From positions 126,613,208 to 126,677,207 of the forward strand of contig OV884011.1 of assembly GCA_930367205.1 (NCBI GenBank): a stretch of DNA of 64,000 nucleotides, read 5' to 3'. The stretch's first letter is position 1. Every line of letters begins with the position of its first letter. Shown here piece by piece: positions 21,901 through 33,924 of this stretch. The notes under the pieces are model-generated. The model was not told where the DNA came from, ran no database searches, and was given only the letters and a program-made list of their open reading frames with translations. The translations under genes and the position numbers were made by a program. The stretch is from Acanthosoma haemorrhoidale. Taxonomy: Eukaryota; Arthropoda; Insecta; Hemiptera; Acanthosomatidae.

Positions 21901-24074
21901 TTTGTCAGTTTCTATCCAACATATCTCTTATACCTGTTCTTGTCATACCGCAACAATCAACCTCTACCGAGGCTTCCCACACTCCTTAATTCCCCCACAC
22001 CACCTTCAAGCAGGTACTCCTAGTACAAGGATCCGCTCAACCTAAATATCCCTTTATTTTCCCCTCATCCTTAATCTTATAATTGGAGAGCTAAGAAAAA
22101 AAAAAAAAAAAAAATCTTGTCATAAAAACAAATTATATAAAATTACAGTGTATGCAAGAATAATACTTTAAAGTCTTTATTGCTGTTTATGAAGTATTCC
22201 GGGTGGTCTATATTAAATTTATTTTATCTGTATAACCAGCATAAAGCGTTGGATCGCACCTTCAAGTGAACAGTCCCAGGACTGTTAATATTGCCTCGAG
22301 CCTTCTTAGCCTGTCCGTCAGGGTGGTAGCCAAACAATTCCTAATCCTGTCATCTAAGCATCTTATAATTCAGGAATTACTCACGGATGCAGAGAATATT
22401 TCTTCGGATCTTCTTAGCTTGATGACGAACCTTCTTCTCTTCTGACTTCAAGTTCGCAGATCCCAAGTGAATGATGTCTTCAATGTAGACAAGCTTTCTT
22501 CTACCTTCAACTTCCTCAGATATATAACGAATTTCTTTAGGTAATTGCTGGTGACAATATATTGAAATAGATCAGTACCCGATATCGGTGAAGTCCTGTC
22601 CTGTTGGGTATTTTTCCAGAGGTATTTGCATCGGCCTTCTCACGCTATTGGAGTGGTCTCACTGTCCATTGCCAAATGAGGGATCTCTAGATGGTGGTCT
22701 ACTGTGAATTTACTGAGTATACTGCGAGTCAAATAATGTTTGTAGAGGAGAGTGTTTTAAAAGAAAAGAAAGAATAGCTTTATCATGAAGGACTAGCAAA
22801 ACGCTAGTATATACAAATATTAAGAGTTACGTTACTACATACTAGGTGGAATGTGTGAGAAAAAGTGGGGTATGGGGCTAAAACTGAGACTTATATGTAT
22901 AAGAAAACGGTAGTTCTGGGAATCGGGAGGGAGGTCTTGATGGGATTTGGTTGCTTACTTAAAAATAACAGGAACCATCAGTGACTTCCATGAAGTCACG
23001 AGGCAGGTATACACTAGAAGGGGCTTGCTTCTACTTTTAGCATTATATATAATATTAGCATTATATAACTCAAAGACCCGGTATTTTTGAAAGATAGTTC
23101 AAAGATTCACAAAAACTTAAGTCCAGATATGAAGAACACATAAGAGATAAAGATAGTACGTTCTACCTACATATAACAAGCTCTGGAAGAGCTGATATAA
23201 GCCTGATATAACATTGACTAAATTAATTATACAATGACAAGTTCTAGACGTTTAAGCTGCTCAAATGCGTCTTACCTCTGTTGTTGATGTCAAAGGCACA
23301 TTTGAATAACATGAGTAATACATGACCTACATGAAGACTAGTTCAAGACAACACGAATTATCATGTCCACGGCACAATCAAAATGGTATTACAAGATATA
23401 AATACAATGTATACACGTGTAATGGGATAAAGATAATTGACCTAAACGTAGCCTACCCATTGACATGCGTGCGATAAAAAAAATATTTGGTCGAAACTGG
23501 CAACATAATTGAGTAAAATTCCATTTGAATCTTTATAGCAAAATAATTTAAACCTACAGGAAGTTTTTTAAAGTCATATATCGTTCAACCTGTTGAGTAT
23601 TTTTTTTTATCTCAATTGAAAAAGCTGAGAGCTTCCGTATTGAGAAGAACAGGAGCGGACAATTCAGTGGTTGATCCACGCCTTTGATATGTATTTAATT
23701 TGCATGAAGCTATTTATATGCTAAAGAGTCATAATTCTCCCATTTTAAATGCAGCCACTGTTATATGCCGCTTACAAGAACTGCTCTCTAGCTTCCTTTA
23801 TTTCCATTACAAGTACCACAAAAGCTTTCCTAGTATAATTTATGCAATCTGCAACAATTCCTTGCGTTAGCCTAAAACATTTAAATATAATTCAATTGTA
23901 GCAAAAGGGAAGGATTATTTTAAGTTAATGTGTATCAGAGCTCATACGTGCTTCTTTGTGTTACCTGGCAAAATGGGTAGACCAAGGTAATTAAAAAAAG
24001 CAGATCCACCCAACCATCTAACGGCAAGGAGAGAGATCCACGAACCACTAGTCTTTGGTTTGGAAGCCTCAGAT
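21901..24074. other. Unassigned stretch with possible RT-like fossil
   Basis: A poly-A run lies at about 22096-22114. On the minus strand, 22390-22570 holds an open, highly charged stretch containing KLVYIEDIIHLGS. This could be a decayed YxDD reverse-transcriptase box, but I cannot assign it. The segment 22735-22870 resembles 26865-26960 in the same orientation, so the two share a repeat. The rest is AT-rich with no recognised feature. Confidence 0.3.
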
Positions 24075-24260
24075 AAAAGTAAATAAAAATTATTTTAGTA
24101 TCTCTTAACTCCACTACAATATAATCCTTTGTAATAAAGTGTTTATTAACTCAATGCACTAATGGTATAAGACAGGATAATGAATAGTGATGGATATTAT
24201 ATGTAAATATACTCAATATTCTACCGGCTAATGGTAGTATAAATGTACTTTATGGGCTAT
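24075..24260 (+). repeat. Dispersed repeat R, copy 2, left part
   Basis: This matches the reverse complement of 1415-1545 and then 745-800. It ends in GGGCTAT at 24260, where the LTR begins. In the uninterrupted copy the same word continues directly into AATTCAGCAC. Confidence 0.8.
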
Positions 24261-24935
24261 TGTCGGGTTGCCACTAGGGGAGTGCCTAATCACTCTAGCC
24301 CTGGTGACAAGTGCGGATTGTTGTAGTTTATAACATGGACCATTGTTCCATGTCGGCGTTTAATATCTGACTTCATTTATGATAGGTATGTTTCCCGACA
24401 ATACACTATGTTCAAAAGAAAAGGTACAGAGGTTTCATAAAGAATAAGACCTGTGCAGAGTTCGAATGGGGCACGGCAGTGCAACAGGAGCGAGGCGTCA
24501 GAGGGTCTGCAAGGGCTGTGAGACAGGGTGACGGCGCAGAGGTGTGGCAGAGAGAGAGAGTAGAGCTACAGGGCCGAATCTCCTGATTTAAATACTATTT
24601 CCCCTTCCTAGTGGAAGGTGGAGTCGGCTGAAAGGGGTATGTTTTATGATGCCCAGGTGTCCAACCCCCCTTAGGTTTATGACTGTTGGTCTAAAAGGGT
24701 GTGTTTTATGGCTGCTAGGGACTCACCCACTTAGGTTTTATGACCGCCTAGATGCGACCCTAGGTCTGCCCGGTTCTGTTTATGCCGGTGACCCCTCTGT
24801 TACCTGCCTTGCTACAAATGCCGCATAGACCCGCCTGGTTTATTACTAGAAGCTTTTACAACGATTTACATTTATATTATAATACATTATTTGCACCAGA
24901 GTATAGGGTAATTTACATATATGGTTGGCTATACA
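24261..24935 (-). mobile_element. Solo LTR-A, 675 bp, target duplication GCTAT
   Basis: This long terminal repeat on the minus strand starts TGTATAGCC and ends CCCGACA, giving TG...CA termini. It is flanked by GCTAT at 24256-24260 and 24936-24940. Removing it with one GCTAT restores the order seen in R copy 1. It aligns in opposite orientation with the LTRs at 35918 and 57921, including TGTAAATTACCC near its start and GTGACAAGTGCGGATTG near its end. The polyadenylation signal has decayed. No internal region is attached. Confidence 0.92.
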
Positions 24936-25262
24936 GCTATAATTCAGGCTTCGATGACCAGGACCCAGTGAATTAAGTGACTGGTTCAGTTCCCAATAGT
25001 AGGGACCTGTTACCCGTGCTCAGTTTATTATGTTTTTTTCCTAGTGCCGGGATTCTAGTTTATAGGTATTGGAAATGGCTGGTCTATCCAAATAATTATT
25101 ACTTTTCACAGAACGTTAAGAAATGATCTAATAGTGAGAAAGTATAATTAGTACATTAATAATTAAATATTATTATATATTACAATGTACCTCTTCATAT
25201 CAACTTAATTATATTATCTCAACCATTTAAACCTTCATACAATATTTAATAATATTAACCTA
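24936..25262 (+). repeat. Dispersed repeat R, copy 2, right part
   Basis: The repeat continues beyond the LTR and matches the reverse complement of 395-740. The last 80 bases (from TACAATGTACCTC) also match 31316-31400 in the same orientation. The B-box-like word GGTTCAGTTCCC lies at about 24983-24994. Confidence 0.8.
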
Positions 25263-25289
25263 ATAACTAACTAATACCCTGTTGGAAAG

Positions 25290-26300
25290 AGAAAATTACG
25301 CAGTCAGTCTTACCCGCGTTTACAAAGATATTGAATCTCCCGAATCTCTCACTGATCTGGTTACAGGCTACTTCAGCCTGTCTAAGAGCTACCTTCCCAC
25401 TCATGCTGCTTGTTTACGCCATTTGCGTAAACTTAATTTCATTTTAATTTGAATTTGCTATTCAATAAGTAATTACCCGAAACCATTCGGTAGTTCTGTG
25501 AATCACAGACGCTGGCGCTGCCTGCCGGCTCGATCAGCGTTTTTCCCCACGCTTTTGTCTCTCAGGTGGTAATTTTCATTTTCATTATTATAGCGTCTCT
25601 TTTTGTCTTCAACAGTTATCATTTTTCACACTGTTTTTCAAGCGTATTTTCAACGCCATTATCTTTGTTTAGTCATTATTCAAATCACTAGTACGCAGTC
25701 TTGGAGAAGCGACATTTCAGATTAAACGCAGACAGCTATTGGATGAATCGGGACTTGGATAAATCTGGAGTTTGGGCCCAAAGCTCTAGGTTATCGGAGT
25801 TCAAGAAGGGAGATTCGCACGCTGTCGTCACATCGAAGCAGGTAGGAATTTACATTACTGTGTTTACATTTGATATTGTCATTTCTCCAACGAGACTCTC
25901 AAATAATTACAGTCCACTTAAAACTCAAACGTATAGCTAATTATCCCCAGGCTAATTAGTTTCTCGAATCAGTCGCCTCGTTTGCCGGTTGCGATTTCAA
26001 CTGGTGAAATTCCAAACACTGCTACTGTACACCACTATGTCATCAGCTAAAGCAGCAATTGTTGTGTTTTTATACCGGGCTCCTACAATTTCAGACGTAT
26101 ACACGTTAAAAAGGACTGGGGATAACACGGCTCCCTGGGGTACTCCACAGGTCAGTGGCACAGCCTAGGAGAGGCTATCACCCACCCGCACCCACATCGA
26201 TCTGTTGTTCATGAAGCTATCCAGAATTTAGTAGAGCTGCTTCGGGCATTCCCCTTGTTTTTTGAAGTCTTCAACAGCTTCCAGAATTTTCTGAAATCGC
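25290..26300 (-). pseudogene. Second non-LTR reverse transcriptase fossil
   Basis: On the minus strand this encodes RT pieces of a LINE distinct from the Jockey-like family. Reading 5' to 3': YKQLY-type debris, then SFMNNRSMWVRVGDS, an in-frame stop, then CGVPQGAVLSPVLFNVY (rc of about 26100-26148), and then the catalytic box ALADDIVVY (26036-26050 on the plus strand), with LADD in place of the usual FADD. About 600 bases downstream, an open stretch (rc of 25295-25420) contains SERFGRFNIFVNAGKTDCVIF-type residues typical of the RT thumb start. The intervening part is damaged. Clade cannot be fixed; it may be Jockey-, I- or R1-like. Confidence 0.75.
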
Positions 26301-26619
26301 TGTGAGTGCTACGAAGTCGCTCATGCCACTTTGCTGTTTTCCAGAGTTTCATCAAGCCTCGGATTTGCGTTGTAAGAGAATTTACAACTACCTTAGATTG
26401 GTGGTCATCCAGTACCGTGTCCGTTAGGCTATATACCGTTCGATATATACCCGTAGGCCAAGGATTAGCGCTCCTGATGGCCGTCTAAAAACTACCTACT
26501 TAGGGTGGCGCTCCAATGAGATGGGTTGTGGCAAGTTCTGGCGTAGGCTTGGCGCCCCAAAAGGATACGTCGTAACAAGTTACCCGTTGGATTTCTTCTT
26601 TTTTTTTCCAAACAGGAAA
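26301..26619. other. Boundary between LINE fossil and Gypsy G1
   Basis: This could be the upstream part of the LINE fossil and/or the 3' region of Gypsy G1, both on the minus strand. GGCGC-containing words recur at 26500-26560. No clear 3' LTR of G1 is seen. Confidence 0.3.
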
Positions 26620-29600
26620 TTACCGTATCACCGCCGAACTACTCGTCCAGAGGTGGTGTAGTGTTTCTAATCTCACTGGTGTGCCTGTAGGAAGCTGCTG
26701 CCCCGGTGGCTGTTCTTCCGCGTCACTAATGCAGGTATATTTTCGGCGGTGTCTATCAAATGCGAGTCTAGTTATCGGCCCAAATACCACGGTTTTATTA
26801 TCTCTGCTGACTACGAGGTGAGGACCAGTATATGCCGGTTCCAGGATACGCCAGTTAAATAATCTTGTTCGAGGATAGTATTTTAGAAAACTTTATTATG
26901 AATAACATTCAAAACACTAGTATATATACAAATATTAATGAATTACAGCACTAGGACATTCCTTGACGAAGGTTTAAGGAGAAGTGTTGGGTTTTTTGGA
27001 TGTGGGTAGCCGGATGCAGGTAGTTTTAGGGCTAGACGGGTTGTAAAAGAGGGACAGATACAAAGGAAGGGTTGACCATATGTTTCAACTCAACAACACA
27101 TTTTAGCTAGAACGAATATTACATAACTGCCGATGTTCTTGTCGAAGACGTGTGTGCAGTCATTGAGGTCTCTGCTAACGAAAGTCTTCTTTGTGTCTTC
27201 CCGGAGTGGTGTGATGGTTCGTCGAACGTCAAGATCCACTCACATTGGTGTAAATTATTCTCCGGGAAGGCGTAGGGGTTTTTTGTATACTCACTCAGCG
27301 AAGCTGCACCCAAGGTCCTCCTTGACCACACTTCACAGTCCGAGCAGGACTGCTGGCAGACTTCGCGTCCATTGATGGTGTTGTGAGTGGGCACTTAGTG
27401 TGGCTTTAAGCGAGCGGTGCCAGCGCGGTTCGATTCGGCCGTTTGACTGTGTATGGTAGGCGGTGGTCCGAATTCTCACGATACTAAGGAGTCGAGTAAG
27501 TCTCGTAAATAGGTTGGATTCATCCTGACGCCCTTGATCAGTCGTTAGTCGTAGGGGTGTGCCGATCTGGTGACCCAGCTACTAAAGAAGGCGTCAGCTA
27601 CGTTGGTAGCCTCCATGTTGCCAAGTGGAATTGCTTCAGGCCGTGGCTTGGTCATCATGGTGAGAATGTATCGCCTTCCTTATGACGTTGGCAGTGGCCC
27701 TACGAGGTCGAGAAGTACTTGTTTGAACCTTCCTGCGCCTGCGAATGCTATACAACTTCGTGTCCATCGTGCTACGACGGTATTCATACCCGGCCAAAAA
27801 TACTCCTGGGTGACAGGTTGTGCAGCTTGTCAAAGGTGGATCTTCGAAAGCCCGAAGGTAAGTAAGGCCTTGCCCCCCCCCCCCCTAGTGAGGGCTCGCA
27901 AATGAGAGAAATGTCACTGCCGGGAATGTTGACGGACTCCAACCTGCATGTTGTGTTCTGTTCCCTGAAATATTTCAATTCTTGGTCTATCAATTGAGCG
28001 GTGTGTAAACTTTGCAACATTTCTGGGACACAAACGGCTTCTATGCGTGAGAGAGCTTCACCACGACGTTGTCCTCACCCTTACAATAGCGTATATCTGT
28101 CGTGAATTGGGCTATGCAATTCAGGTATCGCATACGTCGTGGGCAAAACGTGTCACTTTGCTGGGCCATGGCGTGTGTGAGCGGATTGTGCTCTGTGTAT
28201 ATAATTACCTCCCGCGCTTCGAGAAGTTGTCGAAAATATTTGACTGCTTTGTAGATATAACTAAGAGCTCTCTAACGAAGGTGCTACATTTTGACTGAGC
28301 AGAGTTGAAAGCGCGGCTGAAGAACCCGATGGGTCATAACGTGACACTTTCCATCCGTTGTAGTGTTGCACCCAGTGCTGTGTCACTAGCGTCAGTGGCT
28401 AAGATGAGCTACCCGTCTGTTGATGGGTGAGCGAGATGGGCGGCGTTTTCCAGAGTCCTTCGGATTTCCACGAAAGCGCTAGAAGCTTCTTTGGTCCAGT
28501 TGATGATGGTTCGGTCCATCATTTGTCCATTTTTCTTGGCCCCTTGTAGGTTGTAAGTATTCTCTGGCGTTCAGCTGCGTTAGGTAAGCATCGGCGATAA
28601 AAGTTAACCATGCCGAGGAAACGTCTGACGTCCTGTATCGTAGTAGGTTGGGGGTAATTTAAGATTGCGTGTACTTTAGCAGGCGATGGAAGGATGCCCT
28701 GAGGTGAGACATGGTACCCCAGGTATCTAACCTCGGGTTCTCCACGCATTTTGCGATGTTAAGTGTTAGCCCTTGAGCAGCCAGACGACCGAAGACTGTC
28801 TCCAGGTGACGCTGTTGTTCCTCTTCGGTGGTTGAAGCGATCAGTATGTCATCGAGGTACACGAACACAAATTTTAGGTCTCTAAAAATGTTGTCCATAT
28901 ACCTCTGGAACGACTGGGCGAACGTCATCCGGAGAAACTCAAAAAGTCCGAAGGGGCTGGTAATAGCTGTTTTTCGGACGTTCTGAGGGTTTACCGGGAT
29001 GTGATAGTAAGCTCTTTTGATGTCCAGTGTTGAAAACATGGTAGTTCCAAACAACTTGTTGTTAGAGTCAGAAATGCTGGGCACACCATAATGTTCTGGG
29101 ATTGTTTTGTTGTTCAAACGTTGATAGTCTCCACAGGGGCTATCGTCCCGTCCTTCTTCATAACGATGTGAAGAGTACTTTCCCAAGGGCTGTTTGAGCG
29201 CCGACAAATTTCTTTGGCTGCTTAATATTGTGCGTAGCCAGAGCGTACGAATCACGTCATTCGATGTCGTTGGTCCTGCCAGTGTCTGCATCTGACGGAG
29301 AAGATGTGACGATTTCTGGTGTCCAAGGTATGTCTCTTCCAATAACCGGATCAGTCGTCTGTCGTGGGTCTGGCTGAATGTTTCGACCAGACGAGCCTTT
29401 AAATCTTCGTAAGGATTATCACTTGGAGAACATTTGCTAGGTCTGCGACCTGTTTGAGTACCCTGAAAGGAAGCTTAGCATAAATATGCTCCGATTTGGC
29501 TTTCGACGAAAAGATCCGTTTATTGAAAAAAATGTTTTCAGCCTGCAGGAATCATAATAGTCTTGGGTCTTTTTCGTGAAACTGCAGTAGGCACGTCCGG

Positions 29601-29659
29601 GAAATGGCATGTACGGTTGCACATCATGCTTCGTCGGACGGTGCTGGTGGGTCGGCCAT
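26620..29659 (-). pseudogene. Gypsy-like element G1: gag-pol remnant
   Basis: This minus-strand Ty3/Gypsy-type polyprotein remnant carries many stops and frameshifts. The gag start is at about 29659 (MADPPAPSDEA). The gag C-terminal part, near 29250-29340, has HLLRQMQTLAGP. An internal deletion then joins gag to RT, removing the protease and the RT N-terminus. The RT at 28519-29170 has TLDIKRAYYHIPV, YLDDILIAS (YLDD at 28848-28859) and VRYLGYHVSPQGI. RNase H is at about 28200-28480 (LATDASDTALGA, catalytic aspartate present). A tether follows with IDQELKYFREQ. The integrase at 26620-27850 has EYFWPGMN, LLDLVGPLP, TTAYHTQSNGRIE and a GPY/F-type module (TGPHLVVSRDNKTVV), with its stop at 26620-26622. 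Two catalytic half-motifs survive, but the frame does not. Confidence 0.88.
26862..27118 (-). mobile_element. About 255-bp insert within G1 integrase
   Basis: The integrase reading frame is recognisable up to DLNDCTHVFDKNIGS (rc of about 27119-27165) and again from ILEPAYTGPH (rc of about 26815-26850). The DNA between is AT-rich and non-coding. Part of it (26865-26960) resembles 22735-22870. The minus strand carries AATAAA near 26905. It is probably a short LTR or SINE-like insertion. Exact ends and a target duplication cannot be settled by eye. Confidence 0.55.
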
Positions 29660-29710
29660 CATAAGAAATGGTTTCTTCTGTCTTCTCGAGATAACGTCGG
29701 GTTCACCAGT

Positions 29711-29830
29711 TGTCGGGTCGTCACGAGGAGGTGCCTAGTTACCCTAGCCCTAGTGACGAAGTGAGGATTGATTAGGCTATGACCTGGACAATTGCATCAT
29801 GACGGGTCTTAGACATCTATGAGTGGCATT
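29711..29830 (-). mobile_element. LTR-A U5 end of Gypsy G1 with primer-binding site
   Basis: About 120 bases match the U5 end of LTR-A (compare 24261-24380), ending in CCCGACA on the minus strand. Two bases further, TGGTGAACCCGACG (rc of 29695-29708) begins with the TGG complementary to a tRNA CCA end, as expected for a minus-strand primer-binding site. The gag ATG follows at 29659. This links LTR-A to element G1. The rest of the 5' LTR is missing. Confidence 0.75.
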
Positions 29831-31089
29831 ATTTAGATGATTTAGGTGAGTTCCACAGCTCTATGCTGTCATCTTCAGTTGATAAAACGAAAAGTCACAT
29901 GATAAGAACCTCAACTGTCCATATGGAGACAAACAAAATTAATCGATTAAAGCAGCAACGATAACAATCAATAAACAAAAAATTACAAATATTAACAAGG
30001 CTCGTGCCAGCTCATGTCAAAAATTGTCCATCAATTTTATTAAAATTAGGAATTTTAAAAATACAACAAGTAATTAATAATTAGTAAAAACACAATAATA
30101 CACTAATAACATATTCATGGATATTCGCCCAATTAATGGTGTTAAAAAACTTATTGCGTTTGAAATAATTTATATTGATTCAGATATTAAAACAGGTGTG
30201 CCTTTTTATTCAGACTTTTGTGAGTGACGTTATTTAGATGGGTTCCATTGCATACGTGTTCTGGTTAGCATACATTGTTACTTACTCATAAGCATATCAG
30301 TGTCGCCCGATAATTATGATTGATTTTTTTTGTAGATAAGACGAACTATTGATAAAAAGTGTTGAATTCCTCCTTCAACCTTTTGGGTATTTCCTGATTA
30401 ATGGCATTAGGGTGGGTAGATTCGGACTGTAAGGCTGATGTAAAACTGAAGGAGTAAATAGACGGCACATGATGCCAGAAGGAGAAGGAATGGCCCTACC
30501 CGACAGTAGCAAACATTTGTTCCACTCCCTCCCCTAGTTCTAGTGTAGCATTATTTTATGACAGCCACAAATCTACCCCTGTTCCCTCTGATTTATTCTA
30601 TCATGTCCTCTTTTTTTTTCAATAGTTCCCGAAACTGTATTTATTTTACGCGACGCTTATTTCTGATATTACTGACTCCACGTTTCTCACTGTGAATTAT
30701 TTTTTTCTCATTTCATGAGAAAAATATATATATTTCCTCGTGACCTAATAGTTAGCTATGAGCTTAAACTTGTGGATGGATTCGGTGCAATATCAGCTTA
30801 CCTTGATAAAAAACGAGGTACGCTTTTCTTTAATTTAGAAGACTCTTGTTATAATATTTTTAATGATTCTTATCTCTACACATATTACTAATTAATAGTT
30901 TAATGTAAGTATTCTGTCTTACACCATTTTAATAAGAAGTTTACTTATTAATTTTAAGGATTTGTTATTAATATCGACTAGATGGAGTTATATTCGTTGT
31001 AAGCGCTTATATTTGTCTACTCCTGTATTAGAAATTGTTCCAGGACCATTTGTCTTTTTATATGGCATTACAGTAATTGAATCAACACA
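29831..31089. other. Unassigned stretch
   Basis: AT-rich DNA with no recognised frame. A short mixed-composition part lies at 30370-30600. A T run lies near 30611. Confidence 0.5.
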
Positions 31090-31410
31090 ATAATTTGATA
31101 AGAATACGATAGCCAGATCCCACATATGAGATCGACGGAAGCAACTGAACACAACAAGTCAACTAATTCCCAAGATTTTGGTCATCGTAACCTTTGTGCT
31201 GAATCAGAAATCATAAGGAAATCGGTGAACAAAACAATTTATAAATATAATTTTATTTAGAAAATTCAAGGGACTACACTTACATTTAAAATAAATTAAA
31301 AAAACTATACATATGACAATGTACCTCTTCTTATCAACCTAATTATATTATCTCAACCATTTAAACCTTCATACAATATTTATTAATATTAATCTAATCT
31401 ATTGATTAGT
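31090..31410. repeat. Dispersed repeat R, copy 3 (mosaic)
   Basis: The left part (TTGGTCATCG...TTTGTGCTGAAT, 31180-31205) matches R copy 1 in plus orientation. The right part (31316-31405, from ACAATGTACCTC) matches R copy 2 in plus orientation, i.e. inverted relative to the left part. The copy is therefore rearranged, or the family has an internal inverted structure. Confidence 0.6.
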
Positions 31411-32450
31411 TGAAACCGGGACCAAACACTACGCAGGCTTTCATAACTACAAAATTTATTATATTATTCATTAACATGAGTGGCTTATTTACCCTTTGAA
31501 AAATGAGGAAAATTAAATGAAGAATAAGGAAGTTTATATATTAAACACTAACATAATAATTATTCTAAACAACGCTCTCAAATAAACAAAAAAAGAAACA
31601 TCAAATACATACACTATTTACATACACAGCCATCTGCAAATATTCAGAAGAGCACGCAGCGCCACCTCTCTTCTTCCTCCACGGTGTTTTCATCTCCTCG
31701 CTCTCTCGCTCCTCTCGGCAGCCTTCCGAAACTCCATCCAACAAAACTTTTTAGTGGTTCATCCCGTTTTAATCATGTGAGATAATGAGGCATCGATACA
31801 TCTCATTACCCAACCACCCGGTTAAGAAAATGCTGGCTGCTAAAGGAGCATTTTCTTCCAAATTCTTTAACTGCTAGTCATTCTCTGGATCTGCATCATA
31901 TATGACATGATAATGGTGCTTCTTGTTGAAATTTCCATAATAATAACGCTTGGAATACTAATACTTAGAAAACTTTCCACTAAATACTTTCCAAAACAAT
32001 AACTTCTTACTCAACCTCTTTCACTGTTGTTATAACCATTGACTTTTAGATACCCTAAATTACATTTATAATATAAGTGCATCATATAACCTTGAGAGCG
32101 TTATAATTTTTTAAATAAGTAATCAAACATGAATAAACCGTATAACCAATTACATATAAAATTATTATAATTACATACAATTTGAACTCTTCAACGTAAT
32201 TCTCCTTAAGACAAGTAAATTACATAATAAACACATAAACAAATACATACAAATTACAGTAAACATTAGATTATAGAATATTAATTATAAGAATTATTTA
32301 AGAACAAAACAAATTTACATCATTTATATGAATCAACAACCAAGATTTTATACAACCTTTATCAACAATACACTAATTAATGTTTTATCCATTAAAGGAA
32401 TAGAGAAATAGAGGAATAGAGAAAGAATAGAGTTTTCAAAATTCATATAT
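31411..32450. other. AT-rich stretch, nothing assigned
   Basis: A small GC-richer patch lies at 31620-31800. No coding frame or repeat of this window is recognised. Confidence 0.5.
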
Positions 32451-33400
32451 TGTTTGCGCTAATGCTCTTAAAAAACAAGAAGTACCCAAACGCCAGAAAA
32501 TTGCGCCGGTTACGTCGTGAGAAGCTGGATTTTGGATTGATTCAGTTAGCTTACAAACTTGCCCACACTAAGGCATAAAGAATAAACAAAGTCAAAAATA
32601 ATAAAAAAATAACAATTCATTTTATTAAAAAAACAAAAAAAATACTGATCAGCAACTTAACCAGGCCTGAATATTAGTATAACTGGTATAAATAATTATT
32701 AGTATAATTAACGTATAAAAATTACGAAAAAGTTTATAGTCACGATACGATAGATGTTCGGATAGTCAACCTCAGGGTGGTGATGTTCGGATAGGCAACC
32801 GCAGGGTGGTGATGTTTGGATAGGCAACCGCAGGGCGAGATATGTGCACGGAGAGATATGTAGGCGGATAGGCCGAGAAGTTCAAAGTTGTAGGAACAGC
32901 GGTTTCTTGTTTGCAAGGGAACAGGACCGTATTGTGCTATCTTCATCACTGACTAAGCCAATCTCAGGTCTATAGCCTTCTCTAATACGCAAAGACGTAT
33001 TTATTTACTTCCTCGAGCTTTATAGTATTTCAAACTATGTTGATGTATTAAAATGAAAATTGCTGTTAAAGATAAATAAAATAAATACATTTCATAACTT
33101 ACATTTAAAGTTTTAATCTCGAATATATGTCCGTGTATACAATATTTACATACAGTTTTCCTAATTTTCTCAAGCCGAAACAATCAGAAAAAGAAAGAAG
33201 AAAATAAATTGATAATTTAAATATTTTTCACTCATCTTATGATAATTACGATTAAAAAAAATAATGAAAAAATAACAATAATAAAAAATATAGTTGAAAT
33301 CTCAGACAAAAAAATTAAGTTTAAACAAAAAAAGGAGGTCTCTCTATTTTGAATTACCCTTCAAATAAAAACTTATTTACTGCCTAGTAGTATTTAGTTA
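32451..33400 (-). repeat. Long inverted repeat Q, left arm
   Basis: The reverse complement of this arm matches 39519-40259 nearly end to end, with indels. Shared words include CAGGCCTGAATATTAGTATAA, GTCACGATACG and AATACGCAAAGACG. The outer end starts TGTTTGCGCTA, the mirror of TAGCGCAAGCA at the end of the right arm. The arm carries a 29-bp minisatellite at 32753-32839. I recognise no protein. It could be an LTR, a DNA-transposon end or a fold-back arm. Confidence 0.85.
32753..32839 (-). repeat. 29-bp minisatellite, three units, in arm Q
   Basis: Units start at 32753, 32782 and 32811, each GATGTTYGGATAG followed by TCAACC or GCAACC and CAGGG. The right arm has only two units, at 39902-39960. 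Unit number therefore differs between the two arms. Confidence 0.9.
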
Positions 33401-33816
33401 AATTATGAATAAAATATACAGCCCTATCTTGATGTCTATTTCTAAAATAAAGGTCATCATTTATATACTTTGTACAACTGTAATTAATCCTACATGAGAC
33501 GGTTCCGAACTCTGCCGACACTTGTTTGCATCAACACCGGACGCATGGTCTTCAGGTGGTGCCGCCACCCCGAGCTTAAACCTGCTTTCTAAAAACATTC
33601 TCAACTCTCCTTGGAAATTTTTTAACTGTTAGTTTTTTGTGATACTACTAACCTCCGCATCTAATTTCACATCAAGATACCTTTCCTCATTAAATTCCTC
33701 TTTCACCCAGTCTATTCAATCCGTACTAATTCCCAAAATTTCTTTCTTATTATTGCCAATTATAATCTCTAAATTGGCATCTCGTGTTTCAGTAAAATAT
33801 AATATATATTATTAAC
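33401..33816. other. Possible upstream LTR of G2 or unassigned
   Basis: An LTR would be expected just before the primer-binding site at 33817, but no second copy exists in the window to prove it. On the minus strand, 33640-33790 is open for about 45 codons (LEIIIGNNKKEILGIS) with no recognised domain. Confidence 0.3.
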
Positions 33817-33834
33817 TGGTGCCGAAACCGGGGA
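33817..33834 (+). other. Retroelement primer-binding site of G2
   Basis: TGGTGCCGAAACC, preceded by ATTAAC, begins with TGG complementary to a tRNA CCA end. It lies about 110 bases before a gag-like ATG at 33925. This is the layout of an LTR element just inside its 5' LTR. Confidence 0.7.
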
Positions 33835-33924
33835 TTCGCGGAGTGGGAAGAAAATTAAAGCGACGGCTGTTCAAATTGGTTTTTTCTTCCTTTTGGCGTG
33901 TTCAATCAGTGGGCAGAGAAAAAA

